Origin: Podocnemis expansa
Taxonomy: Eukaryota > Chordata > Testudines > Podocnemididae
DNA: 64,000 bases
Direction: 5' to 3'
Assembly: GCA_007922195.1 (NCBI GenBank)
Contig: ML682024.1
Span: forward strand, 10,350,679-10,414,678
In this document: in pieces, positions 1-11,132 of the stretch
Layout: every line of letters starts with the position of its first letter
Numbering within the stretch: position 1 is the first letter of the stretch
Notes under the pieces: generated by a model
What the model saw: the letters and a program-made list of their open reading frames with translations, nothing else
Databases searched by the model: none
What the model was told of the DNA's origin: nothing
Made by a program: the position numbers and the translations under genes

Positions 1-457
1 GGGGGCTGAGCACCATTAGAAGAATGTGCATATGGGCAATACATCTTGAAGAACTCCAGTTAGTGTCCCAGTCAGTAGCTTCCCTTTTTCCATCATCTCT
101 CCAATAATGGAGTAAAAGCTCCACTACAGAAAAGAAATTACATGTTTTGCATGGTTGAAGAAAAGAACATGTTTATGCTTTTCCTATTGCATTTCAAATG
201 AAATCGTAAGGATTAGAATCACAAATCTACTTAAGTGTTGCAAAGCTGGGATGATACCAAAAGGTCAGTGTCTAGGGGCATAAACTGAGCAAGTTTCAAT
301 CTCCAGCTCTAAGTGATTTGGAACAGCAATTTGAAGTCAGGTCGTTTGCTTTCTATCTGTATTCCCTAATAGCTAGGCTATTGGGTGTTTTGGGAGAAAC
401 ACACTCCCTCTCTTTTGTTCCAACCTGAGCCTGTTGGCTTGCTCTAACCAAGACTAT
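1..457. other. non-coding, probably intronic
   Basis: No exon-like element, open frame with domain signal or RNA gene was recognised. It ends at the TAT target site (455-457) of the first Harbinger MITE. The window opens inside a locus whose earlier exons would lie to the left. Confidence 0.5.
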
Positions 458-868
458 GGCTGTATTCACACACAGATGGTTATTTCAAAACAACTTGTTT
501 CAAAGTAACGCCTTATTTTGAAATGACTTATTTCGAATTACCATAAAAGTCATTTCAAAATAAGGGAGAAAGTGCAAAACGAAATAGCAAGTTTCGCCAA
601 AAAGGTTTTCGAAAAGACTGACCGTCGTTTTGAAACAACATGTTCTGACGACGATTGTTTTGAAACAAGTCATTTCGAAACCACCGTTGTTTCGAAACAA
701 CACATTCACACGGCTTTGTTTCGAAACAACCGTTTCGAAACAACATTGTTTCGCCCCAAAATGGGGTTTAATTTGTTTTGAAACAACGGAGTGTCATGTG
801 AACATGTTTTTTTTTTGTTTCGAAACAACAAGGTTGTTTCGAAACAAAAGTGTTGTGTGAATACAGCC
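458..868. mobile_element. Harbinger MITE (411 bp)
   Basis: The terminal inverted repeats begin GGCTGTATTCACACA and end TGTGAATACAGCC. A 3-bp target-site duplication TAT lies at 455-457 and 869-871. The interior is dense in TTTCGAAAC/GTTTCGAAA motifs, as in the large Harbinger element at 54.9-59.0 kb. It has no coding capacity; the open frames inside it follow from the repeats. Confidence 0.85.
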
Positions 869-871
869 TAT

Positions 872-1601
872 GAGATCAGCCCCCCCCCCCCAGCAGGATA
901 GGCCTGGAGATGCTTATTTTGTGAAGACCACTTCTGCGCTACTGAGGCTTACTCTAGTGATAGCTCAAAGCTGTTCATTAGCTTTGGAGTGGCATCAATA
1001 TTTCATTGGCTTTATACCTGCTGACTGGGGAAACTGAGACACCTTGGAGACTTCAGTCATTTACAGGGTTAGGCGGTAGCTGAGATTTGGATTTGAGAAT
1101 GTCAGTGAAAACTCTGTGCTGGACCTAGCTACCTAAAGATGCACTGAGATGCCAGTGCATTTCTGTGAATCTGGTGGCAAGTGATTGATCCAGAGTTCAC
1201 TGAAGTAAATGGAAAGTCCCCCATTGATCACAGCAGCCTTAGGTCTGGCCTTAGCCCTGCACTGGTTTTGTATCACGGTGAGTGAGAAAGAGATTTCCTC
1301 TTTCTTCCTTGAGATCTCTCTCATCTGACACAGTATCATGTGTCCAAAACCTGGTGTCTTTTTTATAGGACAAAGTCAAGGGGAAAATATTATTTTTACA
1401 ATAACAGATTTGAGATTCTATGAGGTTGTGCTCCTACCAGAGAAAATTAATGTTGTTTAATCCAGGACCTGATTCTTCTCCTGATGAAATCAGTGACAAG
1501 ATTTATATGATAAGGGGCAGGGTAAGGGCCCCTCATCAGATCATACAGTGAACACAATGAAAAATGTTTCTGTTGTTTTGTTTTGTTTTTTCCACCCCCA
1601 G
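872..1601. other. non-coding, probably intronic
   Basis: Unique-looking sequence with a C-run near 880. A T/C-rich tract (about 1,575-1,600) leads into the AG acceptor of the exon at 1,602. Nothing else could be assigned. Confidence 0.5.
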
Positions 1602-1625
1602 GTCCACAGAGGGAGGACAACAAAC
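1602..1625 (+). CDS. candidate 24-nt butyrophilin/BG-type tail microexon
   Basis: A pyrimidine tract ending CCCCCAG precedes it and GTAAGT follows. Read in phase 1 it codes GPQREDNK. It lies in a block paralogous to the one around 6,027: the intron downstream matches that region up to about 2.2 kb, and the exon core shares CACAGAGG. At 24 nt it keeps frame but is one codon longer than the usual heptad exon, which would shift the coiled-coil register. It may be a drifting exon or no longer used. Confidence 0.45.
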
Positions 1626-2877
1626 GTAAGTTTTCTCCCATGGCTGCTATCTGAAGAGGGAAAGTCCTGGTACTTCTCCAGTGAGGGAGGTGGGGTGGAC
1701 AGGATTCCTTCAACTAAGTGGAAATGTCAGGACATTTGTGCTTTTTCAGAGAAGGAGAGGAAAGCATGTATTTGTAGTTGTGACTCAGGACAGTTTGGAC
1801 ATTTTTTACTGGCTAGTTGGATCTCTTCTTGGATGGCATGAGGGTGTCAGATCAGTGCTTGTCAGTGAAAAGAAACACTTTTTAACCCAATTTGCAGGAA
1901 GATTAAAAACAAAAAGAGGTGGCACACAGAGAGATCTGTTTTCACAAAGCAATGGCAGGAAGTCAAGGGTGGAGCTGTTTTGACCTTAGAGTCAATCACA
2001 CAGATTCAAGTTTCATTACAGAAATGTTTAGTGGTGAGCTTTCATTTGCACAACATAACATGTATAACATCTGTAGGATTAATACCTTCCTGACAAGGAA
2101 AATCATTGCTGAGGAAGGGATAGACCAGCCAGTCTGATGGGAAACCTTTGCTGGGAGCTCTAGGAGCCTCTCCCAAGGGATGCATTATTTGTGTCTTCTG
2201 CTCATGAGGGGAGTTCTTAGGTCATGAAGCAGCCATAAATTTCCACAGAGCCCAAGACTCATGAGCCCCTATACTCATGAGTCTTGGGCTTTACATTCAA
2301 GGATGCTCTTCTACAGAGCAGTTTCCTGGCCTTCCCATTTCCTGGCAGCTGGGTACTGGAACTGATTTGTCCCTCTCCATGCCTGGGTTCTCCAGGAAGA
2401 AGTGTTCAACCCTCAAGGCACAATCTTGACTTACAGTGTCCCTGTAACTCCTTTTCCCAATCACTGCTGGGCCTGTCAGGCACAAATGGTCTATAATGGA
2501 AATAGATGCAATTTTGTAATGAATCCTTTTAATCCCCTCTTTCTGCTGAATATTTATTACATACTCCACAGAGCCATAGACAAACTAAACTGTTCCACAC
2601 TTGGTTTTGCTCCCTCATAAAAGAAGAGTTCAGCTGACTACCTTGCTGTAGCCCCTTCAGCTGGATATTACAAAGCTCTTTAGCGGATCCTGGGATCTAT
2701 ACAGCTAGAAATGCTGGAGAGACTGGTGTGGAGAAATTGGGAATAATGTGCACCCTATACTTGTTGCGCTGAGGAAAATAGTGATCAGTGGAATCTTCAG
2801 CTTTAATTATCTTCCTGCTTGGCCCTTTCACAATGAAAACTTCTGTCACTATTGCTAAACATTTGTTTCTCTTTCAA
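1626..2877. other. intron; part of an internal segmental duplication
   Basis: The stretch 1,626-2,250 resembles 6,048-6,620. The stretch 2,300-2,877 resembles 17,431-17,687 plus 18,809-19,170, with a Penelope-like insertion present only in the second copy. Shared words include CCTCAAGGCACAATCTTG and ACAAATGGTCT. No coding sequence was seen in it. Confidence 0.6.
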
Positions 2878-3386
2878 AGAACTTAGGCTGTGTCCACACG
2901 CACAGGCTTAATTTTATTTAAGCTAAATCAAAATAAGTTAATTTGAAATAAAATCATTAAATCGATTTAACTTAAATCAAAATAAGCAAAAACACCAAAT
3001 TGAAATAGCAAGTCCGGACACAGGACTTGCTATTTTAATTCAAGAGAGGAGCACCATGGGAGTTGTGGCAATATGTCTCCCTAGCTGGGCCATGTTCCCC
3101 TCCCCATTTATAGAAAAAGGAAGGCACCCTATGAAGGAGAAGGGCAAAAATGTTAAATCGAAATAACGGTTATTTCAAAATAATACATCCAAACGGCGTT
3201 ATTTCAAAACAACCATTTTGATTTAATGTCTATTTTGATTGCCTAGTAGGTTTTACCATTTTGAAACAAGGTTTGTTGTTTCCAAATGATGGGGCTAGTC
3301 ATTTCAAAATAACAGAATGTCATCAGGACATAACTTTTTTAAAATTGAAACAATGAAAAATCGAAATGCCTTAGAGATGACAATAG
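2878..3386 (+). pseudogene. 21-nt heptad microexon split by a MITE
   Basis: The first 8 nt (2,878-2,885) and last 13 nt (3,374-3,386) join to a 21-nt exon that in phase 1 reads NLEMTI after the first residue. It is paralogous to the ENLQKTI/ENLEKTI exons at 19,171-19,535, with matching upstream intron (CATTTGTTTCTCTTTCA) and an intact GTAAG donor. A Harbinger MITE sits between the two parts with TSD TTA (2,883-2,885 and 3,371-3,373). The acceptor has also changed from CAG to CAA (2,875-2,877), so the exon is doubly dead. Confidence 0.8.
2886..3370. mobile_element. Harbinger MITE inside a microexon
   Basis: The left end is GGCTGTGTCCACACG and the TSD is TTA. The right end (AAATCGAAATGCC) is degenerate relative to the left repeat, but the flanking exon halves fix both boundaries. 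The interior carries GAAATAGCAAGTCC/GGACTTGCTATTT and the AGTTGTGGCAATATG block that also occurs near the 3' end of the 54.9-59.0 kb Harbinger element. Confidence 0.8.
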
Positions 3387-3965
3387 GTAAGCCTGTGTCT
3401 CTGTTGTCTTCTCTCTGGATAGTTGGTCAATACACATTAATCTGATATAAAAGAGAGTGGAAGAATTTATTAACACACTTCTCTGTTCTGTCCTGCCTTT
3501 CATGATCCCCTTTCCTGGCTTGACAATGTCTCTGATTATTTGATAGATTTGAGGACTTTTGCCTCAATACTTTTGCATCTTTAAACCAACTCCCCTAGTG
3601 CTGTTTGGTATCATCCAAGAAATGTTGTGTCCCAGAAAACAGTTATTGTATGAAAGAAAATGTACATTTGAAATGGCTTACACAAGGAAATTGAGAATGG
3701 ATCATAATTCATTAAATTAATATAATATTTTTTAAAATACACAATATAAAACAGATGACTCTTAGAATTGCTGATACCTATACCAGAGTTTGGTTGTGTT
3801 TCTCATTAAGTTGTCTGCTATTTAATAATGACTATGAAAGTTCTTGCCCAAATTAATTAAAAAAGATTGGAATCTAATATCTCTGTTAGTCTCTACATAG
3901 CTTGATGGGTGTGTGACTAGCCTCAAAGAATGAATAGATGGTGAAAGCTCTTTGCTGCTTGCCAG
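3387..3965. other. intron; paralogous to 19,536-20,090
   Basis: From the donor onwards this matches the intron after the exon at 19,515 (for example CTGTCCTGCCTTTCATGATC and TCTCTACATAGCT). The tandem block duplication therefore predates the MITE insertion next to it. No exon signal was found. Confidence 0.6.
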
Positions 3966-3968
3966 TAT

Positions 3969-4370
3969 GGCTACGTTCACACACAGGGGGTTATTTCAAT
4001 ACAATTTGTTTGGATACAAGTTGTATCGAAATAAGGCGTTATTTTGAAATAAGTTAATTCGAATTAACAAACTGTTAATTCGAATTAAGGAGAAAAGCTC
4101 AAAGCGAAATAGCATGTTCAGACAACAGTTATTTCGAAACGAGTCACCGTTGTTTCGAAACAACATGTTTGGATGGCATTGTTTCGAAACAAGCATTTTG
4201 AAACAATGTTGTTTCGTCCCCACGTGGGGTTTAAGTGGTTTTGAAACAACACCATTGTTTCTGAACAACAGAACCAGTTGTTTCGAATAAACGGTGTGTC
4301 GTGTGAACATGGCCTTTCTTATTTCAAAACCACCGCTGTTGTTTCGAAATAAGACAGCTGTGTGAACACT
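3969..4370. mobile_element. Harbinger MITE (402 bp)
   Basis: It starts GGCTACGTTCACACAC and ends in a decayed TGTGTGAACACT. The TSD TAT lies at 3,966-3,968 and 4,371-4,373. TTTCGAAACAA motifs fill the interior. Confidence 0.75.
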
Positions 4371-4373
4371 TAT

Positions 4374-5012
4374 GGTTGTTGTTTGTGCTCCAGGAGAAGC
4401 TATTAACTTCCCCAGGTACAATCCCACACAGCGCTCCCTAGGGTGGTGCAGTTCAGCAAACTACTTTACCTTTCCTGATACATGACGGGGCCTGTCTGAG
4501 TCACATCATCTGTGATGAGAATAGGTGCAATTTGTGTCTCAGCAAAGCTCTATTACTTTTCCTTGAGCTCACAAAACAATTTCAGTAGGAAAGGTTGGCT
4601 GGGCACTTGGCAAAAGGCATAGAGGTGGTCTGAAATATCACTAGAAAGGTTATATTAGTTCTGGTTCTGGCTCTTCTTCTGGAGAACTGTGGCCATTTCT
4701 GGTGTCTTCCCTTGAAGAAGGCGATATTTCATTATGCCTGACAAATACATGTATGTTTAGTCAATGGAAAGTTGTCATCATGAAGCTTCTTAAATTTATT
4801 TAAAGAAGAATAGAATCTTTTCTTTCTCCCAGCTGGAGGATGAATATGGGACTAGCCTGCAGACTGGATACCTAGTGAATAGTTTATATCCTTCACTAGC
4901 TATAGCTGATATTTTTGCTACTTAATAAAAGGATCTCATTCACACTCTTTAATTTGTAACCCAGTGGACACACACTGAACTGTTTTCTTTTTCTCCCCAT
5001 TTTCATTTGCAG
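4374..5012. other. intron; paralogous to about 6,760-7,555
   Basis: The sequence from CTCCAGGAGAAGCT (about 4,390) onwards repeats at about 6,768 and continues to the next exon. This makes 4.4-5.6 kb and 6.8-8.2 kb tandem copies, each with one heptad exon (5,013 and 7,556). Confidence 0.6.
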
Positions 5013-5033
5013 AAGAGTTCCATTGGGAAATAG
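5013..5033 (+). CDS. 21-nt heptad microexon (EEFHWEI)
   Basis: The acceptor is TTTTCATTTGCAG and the donor GTGAGT, with exactly 21 nt between them, phase 1 on both sides. The encoded heptad is EEFHWEI, with F at position 3 and I at position 7, the spacing expected of coiled-coil core positions. Its paralogs are the exon at 7,556 (EQVLETM) and a decayed copy near 21,332. The exon size and phase match the heptad exons of butyrophilin and chicken BG cytoplasmic tails. Confidence 0.65.
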   Translation, partial: KSSIGK

Positions 5034-6026
5034 GTGAGTGTGTCCATTTTACCATAAAAGTCAAAAGAGCAGACAGTGTGGTTCCTGCATTGTTTCTGAG
5101 AGCCCCAGATATTGTAGCGATGCACTCATTGCATACCTGTGGGTTTGGGAACAGGAGGTTCTGAGTAGGTGACTCTGGAATCATACTATGTCATAGAGAT
5201 GAACCCTCATTAGCACTTTGCAAAGAAAGTCAGAGGGCAGAGGTTTGAGAGTATTTGGACACATAAGCAAAATCATCCATGAACTGCAGGATCTGAACAT
5301 GTTCACTGAATGAGAAAGCTCTGAATGGGGAGCGCAGCAACACAAGAGTTGCTTGCACTGGACCTGAGCTTCTAGTAGCTGAGTCCAGAAAGACTCACCT
5401 CCACCTTTCTCATTATGGGGGAAGAATAGTTCTCTCCATCAGTTTCCCTGAAAGTAGGAACTCACATCCTGTGTAAAGCACCTATAGGAAGCTCTTTTAC
5501 ACTGGAATGTTTTCTAGAGCAGGAAATAGAGCTAGCTGTTATGAGTTCTGGTCCAGTTTATTCAGTACGAGACCATGGTGTTGGCAGAAATTTTCAAGAG
5601 ATGTATTTATTTTGGAAAAAAATGTATTTAGGGAATAGAAATAAAAGCAAGAAAAACATTTCAACAGAGTCAAAACATTATGTTTCCTCTGTATTAAAAT
5701 AGAGCATTGTCTCTTTTTTTTTTTTTTTCCAGTTCAGGATGATTTTCCCTTTCTTTTTTGTGAATATAACCCTATTTCTCTTTCACAGAACAAATCCAAG
5801 GAGACATTGTTAAAGTTCCATTCAGTTACTCAATTATGTTGGGGCAAAGTAGATGTTTCGGGGGGGGGGGAACCCACTACTGTTATGGACTCAAAGCTTG
5901 ATCAGTCTATCGATTAATTAAATGGCAGATCTTCCTTTGGCTACAGTGAGAGCAGGACAGCCCCCTAATTTAATAGCAATTTAGTGTATATATTGAAAAC
6001 TTCATTCATTTTGTTTTTCATTGCAG
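5034..6026. other. intron
   Basis: The stretch 5,390-5,560 matches 7,915-8,080 (paralogous intron). T-runs at 5,715-5,730 and a G-run near 5,860 are simple tracts. No further exon was identified. Confidence 0.5.
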
Positions 6027-6047
6027 CCCAGTTCACAGAGGAAATGA
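6027..6047 (+). CDS. 21-nt heptad microexon (AQFTEEM)
   Basis: It is flanked by TTTTTCATTGCAG and GTAAGT, 21 nt, phase 1, coding AQFTEEM, with hydrophobic residues at positions 3 and 7. It ends in A instead of the usual G, so the residue formed at the next junction depends on which exon is joined. It is paralogous to the longer exon at 1,602. Confidence 0.6.
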   Translation, partial: PSSQRK

Positions 6048-7224
6048 GTAAGTTGTCTTTGACTTCTGAAGTTTGGAAGGAGAAGGGTCAGTCATTTTCC
6101 CATTCAGGGAAGTGGAGGAGGGAGCTGAGGGGTCAGCATCTTTCTACTTTTGCAGTGAGCAAAAGGTGAGTGAATATTCTGCTTGGGAATGAGGAGAGCC
6201 TGTGTAGTTTCCACTAAGCGGTAGTCTTGCTACTTGATGGAGGTGTAAGACCAGCACAGTTTAGAGGAGAGAAATGTTCATGAACCCAATTTTCAAAAAA
6301 AGACAAAGATAAAACAGGAGGTACACAGAGATACGTCTTCTTTTGTGAAGAAGAGGTGAGTTCATTTTGATTACTGAGATGATCATACAGAGGGAAACAT
6401 TGCTAGGGAAATGTTTAGCACCTAGTTCTAAACTGCACAAAGCAACCTTCTGTAAATCTTAAATGTGTGTGGTTTAATACTTTGCCCTGAATGGGATCTA
6501 TTAATAGTGAATGGTCAGAGTATCCCTTTGGGCAGGAAACCTCTGCTGGACATTTCAGTGGCCTTTCACAGCATCCTCTACTGATGACGGGAGTTCTCCC
6601 CTCACATAGCAGAGTATCTTGGAAGCACTGAAAAGTAAAAGAATTTTCTAGAAGCCACATATTGTGCTCAGGGGTCTTTGTCTTTTCTGTGGAAAGAGTG
6701 TCCTGACCTTCCCTGCCCCTGACTTCAATCTGCTTAGGCTGCTGCCCCCTTCCATGCTTAGAATCTCCAGGAGAAGCTGTTAACCCTTTCAGATACAATC
6801 CCACCTAAAGCTTCCCAGGGTGGTGTAATTCAGCAATGCACTCACCTTTCCTGACACATGGCCAGGCCTGTCCAACACACATTTTCTCTGATCAGAATAG
6901 GTATGATTTCTGTCTTGACAAAGCCCTACCTTTTCCCCTGGAGCACACAAAATAATTTTAGTAGGAAAGGCAAGGCACTTGGCCAGAGGGTATAGGGATT
7001 GTCCTAAGTAGGACTAGTGAGGTTTTGTTAGTTCTGTAGTTGACTCTGCCTCTCAAAACTGTGTCCCGTTCTGGTGTCTCTAGTTGAAGAAGGAAGCTGA
7101 TACACTGGAGAGAGTGTCAGAGAAAAAGCATAACAATGATTATAGTATTAGAAAGTAGGCCTTACTCTTGGCCATATTATTACAAAAATGAGGTTGTTAT
7201 TAAATATTAGTTTCTGCATTTTAG
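6048..7224. other. intron
   Basis: It joins two paralogous stretches: 6,048-6,620 resembles 1,626-2,250, and 6,770-7,140 resembles 4,390-4,740. No domain-bearing open frame is present. Confidence 0.5.
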
Positions 7225-7245
7225 GGATCTTGAGGAACAAAATAA
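7225..7245 (+). pseudogene. 21-nt heptad microexon with lost donor
   Basis: A TTTTAG acceptor is followed by 21 nt that in phase 1 read GILRNKI. At the donor position stands TTAAGT, where the paralog at 17,046 (GAWENKI) has GTAAGC. The upstream intron matches too (CTTGGCCATA, TTATTA). The single G to T change at the first donor base should prevent normal splicing. Confidence 0.6.
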
Positions 7246-7555
7246 TTAAGTCTGGGTCCTTACTTATGAGAAGCATTATATATCATATTTGCATCTTTTG
7301 CCAAATATTTGTGGCTGTGACATTTCTTCTTAAATTTATTCAAATTAGAATAGAACCTCATCTTTCTTGTTTTAAGGGGATAGGCATGGAGCTAGCCCAT
7401 AAACTCACTAAAAAATGAAGGCTCTGCTCCTCACTACTATTTGCCCAATATTTTTGCTCATCAGGAAAGAAAGGATTTCATTTGTCCTCTTCAATGTGTA
7501 ACTACATGGACATACACTGAACTCTTTTCTTCTTCTCTCTATTTTTGTTTTGCAG
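7246..7555. other. intron
   Basis: It resembles 4,780-5,012 (paralogous approach to the next heptad exon) and ends in a C/T-rich tract leading to TTTTGCAG. Confidence 0.5.
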
Positions 7556-7576
7556 AGCAAGTGTTGGAGACAATGG
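7556..7576 (+). CDS. 21-nt heptad microexon (EQVLETM)
   Basis: The acceptor is TTTTGTTTTGCAG and the donor GTGAGT; 21 nt, phase 1, coding EQVLETM. V and M occupy the two core positions. It is a tandem paralog of the exon at 5,013 in a duplicated intron context. Confidence 0.65.
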
Positions 7577-8563
7577 GTGAGTTTCTTTAGTTGATTGACT
7601 GGTTACAGTCCAAAGACCAAAATCCTTCGGTCTATGCCTAGTTTCCAGGAGCCCCAACTGGAGCAGGAATGTTATCATTGGTATTGCCATCACAGCTGGG
7701 AGGGAGAAGGGTTGATGTGTGGGACTCTGAGGCCCTGATGCATCAAGTAGCTGAGACCCTATCATCTCCTTGCAAAGAAAGCCAGAAGGAGAGAGGACAA
7801 GGTCAGTTGGGGATGAGAGCATACACACCTAGGTCAACTAGCAACTGAACAGAGATGCTAAATCTAAACCCATGCTGTGGTAACCCAAGGCTATACAGAG
7901 ACTCCTTCCACACCTCACCTTGGAGATGGTGCTAGAATAGTCATCCCCAAAGAATGTTCCCAAAATTAGGAACCCACATGCTGTGCAGAGCACCCACAGG
8001 AGGCACTTTGACAATACCTCTGTCAATGAAATGAGAATAGTCACACAAAATATTTGCTGCAGTAGGAAATAGAACTCAGATATTTTCACTTCTGTTACAT
8101 TTTGTTCACTTCTAGATCCCTGGGTGCTCTAAAACATTCTATGGAAACATTTCCATTCTAAAAAAAAGATCTGGTTGGGGAAGAGCAAGCAAACGAGAAA
8201 GAAAGTATTTCAGTAACATTGGAACTTTCCTTTTGACTGTATTGAAGTGGAACATTTTGAACTATCTTTTCAAAATGATGTTGTACTGGATTTTCAAAAT
8301 CTGAACAAAATCTTTCCACTTTATCAAAACAGAATGCTTCAATTGACCTGAAATTATTTTCAGGATATTTCCAAACTCATCTTTTTCATCCTATTTTCAA
8401 ACAAAAAGTAACTATGTAATCCTGGAAATTCCCCAAAAATGCAAATTCTCGTTCCTAAGCATATCTAACAAGATTATCCAGTTAGGTGATATGCTCAGTC
8501 TCTGTCTTTCATGGCCAGTTTTTATATCTGTACCTTATTGTGTGAAGTATTCTTACACACTCT
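7577..8563. other. intron
   Basis: The first 500 bases are paralogous to 5,034-5,580. The remainder is A/T-rich without recognisable features, ending at the TCT target site of the next MITE. Confidence 0.5.
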
Positions 8564-10441
8564 GGGTGCATCTACAATTATTAGTTATTTCAAGGAACCG
8601 TAATTTGAAATAACCTAGTCCCGGGCCATGGAGGCATTTCATTAAGTCAGATTAAGCATTTCCCTAATTTGAAATAAGGAAACACTAATTCAACCTAATA
8701 TAACCTCCTTTTACTTCAAATTAGTTCTTATTTTGAAGTTTTTAATTCAAAGTAACCCTATTTTAGCCAGGGAGTAGGGTTACTTTGAATTAAATGGGCT
8801 TCCTGTTTGCGGACAAGAGAGTCCCACATGGCTCCATGGCAGAAGGGAGCCACGTGTGGCTCCCGTTTCCCGGGGAGCCAAACATGGCTGCTGTGGCTCC
8901 CATCTCCCCAGACACATGGCTCCTGGCAAGAAAGGAGCTGTGCTCTGTTCTTTCTCGGAGCTGTGCAAGGCCAGGGTAGAAGGGAGTGCATGTCCCTTCT
9001 CCCAGGAAGTCACAGTTCCCCAGGAGAAAGGAACCTCCAGGGCTCCCCAGATGTGGGAGCCCCGAGAAGTGACTACTAGGCTTCCCTGTCTGTGGAGCAC
9101 CGAGAAGCAGCTGCTGGTGCTCCCTGGAGCGAGGAGCCTCTGGGGCTCCTAGAGAAGAGAGCCACTGGTGCTCTCTTCCCCAGGGCTCCCTTGTCTCAAG
9201 AGCCACTGGTGGCTGTCTTCCCTGGAAATCCCTGGACAGGGGAGCCTTGGAGGTTCCCCTGCCTCAGAAGTGCCAGGGAAGACAGCTGCTGGAGCTCCCT
9301 TGATAAGGGTGTCCCCAGCTGGTGGGTCACCTTCTCCGCCAACTGACAGGGATTCCCTGTGGAGTACTTTCCCCGCTGGCTGGCAGGGATCCCCCATGGG
9401 GTGTCTTCCCTGCCAGCCAGCATACCTGATCTGCCCCCCTCACCCCAGGCTGTGGGGGATAGGAGCTGGCTCGGAGCCTGATCTGGCTCCCAGCTTCTTT
9501 CACTGCAATGCAAGCAGCTTGAAGCCTGGTCAGTTTCACAGACTCAGCCTGTGAATTGACCAGGCTCTAAGCTGCTTGTGCCCAGGCCAAGCTGCTGGGA
9601 ACCTGGTCAGTTTCAGAGGCTCTGCGTCTGTGAAATTGGCCAGGCTCTGATCTGCTTATACCACTGTGCAACAGCTAGGGGCCAAATTGGGTTCTGAGCC
9701 ATCTCCTAGCCCCTGCAGCCTTCAGAGAGGGTCTGGAGGCCAGATCAGGCATGCTGGATGGTGGGAAAGGCACCCCACAGGGGGTCCTGCCAGCTAATTG
9801 GGAAAGTGCTCCACCACCTGGGCATTCCCCTATCTAGCGAGCGCTGGTGACTGTCTTCACTGGTGCTCCCTGGAGAGGAGATCCTACAGGGCCCCCTGTC
9901 CAGGGAGTGCTGGGGAAGACAGTTGCCAGTGGTTCCAAAGACAGGAAAGCCCCGGGGAAGAGAGTGATGGTGGTACTCTTCCCCGGGAGACCTTGGGGTT
10001 CCCCTGTCTGGGGAGTGCTGGTGGCTCTCTTCCATGGCACTCCCTAGACAGAGGAGTCCTAGCAGCCTATTCTCCTGGGATCCCTTTTCTGGGGATACCC
10101 AGCAGATACTTCTCCAGGACTCCCTTGTCCTCATGGGTCCCTTCTTGCTGGGTAGTTGCAGGTCCCAAGGAGAAGAGAGCCATGGATCCCTAATTTCTGG
10201 GGAGCTGGGGCTCCCCTTGTCCCTGGGAACTGTGGCTCCCCTTGGCTGGGAGCCATGGCTCTCCCACTTTGAGTTAGAGAGTCTAATATAGACTCTTTAA
10301 CTCAAACTATAAATCATAGTTTAATTCGAATTAGGAGTCTAGTGAAGACTCCCTAATTCAGATTAATAACTTTGACTTAAAGTCAGATTAGTTAGTTCTA
10401 ATTAATTAATTCTAACTAACTTTTATAGTGTAGACATAGTC
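8564..10441. mobile_element. long Harbinger-type MITE with GC-rich core (1.88 kb)
   Basis: The left end is GGGTGCATCTACAATTATTA and the right end is TATAGTGTAGACATAGTC, its imperfect inverse. The TSD TCT lies at 8,561-8,563 and 10,442-10,444. The outer about 200 bp are A/T-rich and palindromic. The core (about 8,800-10,270) is GC-rich and made of degenerate repeats around 'gggagcc/ggctccc' and 'gggaagacagctg'. The many overlapping open frames in both directions reflect this composition; no transposase signature was seen. Confidence 0.7.
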
Positions 10442-10914
10442 TCTAACTTTCCATTTAAATAAATATGTCTTTTAAGTGAACCAGCATTATGGGGTCTTGA
10501 AGATGGAATGTGATCCCACACTTGCTCATTGATATTAGAAGAAACTGTGTCAGAACATCTCTCTACTTTTTCTGATCTCTGTTAATTGTTTTCTGAGTTC
10601 TGAACACACTAAGAATTTTAGTAGTAATCTCATCAAAATTAGTTTGTCTTTCTCCCAAGCTGTGACACCTGAGGTAGTTTGTTCCTCAGTTTTGGTTGAT
10701 TCATATGGTTTTCTTCTTTTAACTGAGGAAATACACAGGTCTGAGAAATGGTTCTTATATTCCATTCTGAAGATGGTGAGCTTCAGATTGGTGCTTTCAA
10801 TAGACAGACTGCTAAAAACAGTCTTTCGTCCATTGAAGATAAGAAGGTGTTTTCCATGAATTACAGTTGTTGCAGGATTGGGCTGTGGGAAAGGATGAGT
10901 GTGTGTAGGTGTGA
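10442..10914. other. intron
   Basis: No repeat or exon was assigned. A frame of 151 codons on the minus strand has no recognisable domain. Confidence 0.4.
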
Positions 10915-11132
10915 GCTGGGCAGGGGATTGGCAGCAACATGGCCTTGCCAGGGGGCCATGTTGCCACACCTCCCAGGGTGCCCTTCTCCTGAATTGAAAT
11001 AGCAAGTCCTGTGTCCGGACTTCCTATTTCAATTTGGTGGTTTTCCTTAATTCGATTTTAAATTAAATCAAATTAAGGATTTTATTTCAAATTAACTTAT
11101 TTCAAAATAAGCATTTATGTGTGAACATAACC
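10915..11132. mobile_element. Harbinger MITE, right-end fragment
   Basis: It contains the block 'ggggccatgttgccacacctccca' found near the right end of the other MITEs and of the 54.9-59.0 kb element, then GAAATAGCAAGTCC with its inverse. It ends GTGTGAACATAACC, next to TTA (11,133-11,135). No left end was found, so it appears truncated. Confidence 0.65.

Noticed and set aside
6141..6170. TTTTGCAG...GTGAGT bracketing 10 nt, resembling a tiny exon
   Set aside because: The length is not divisible by three and would break the phase-1 pattern; the paralogous position near 1,745 lacks a donor.
8758..10291. Cluster of overlapping frames of 60-138 codons on both strands
   Set aside because: Core of the 1.88-kb MITE; repeats of gggagcc/ggctccc keep stops away.
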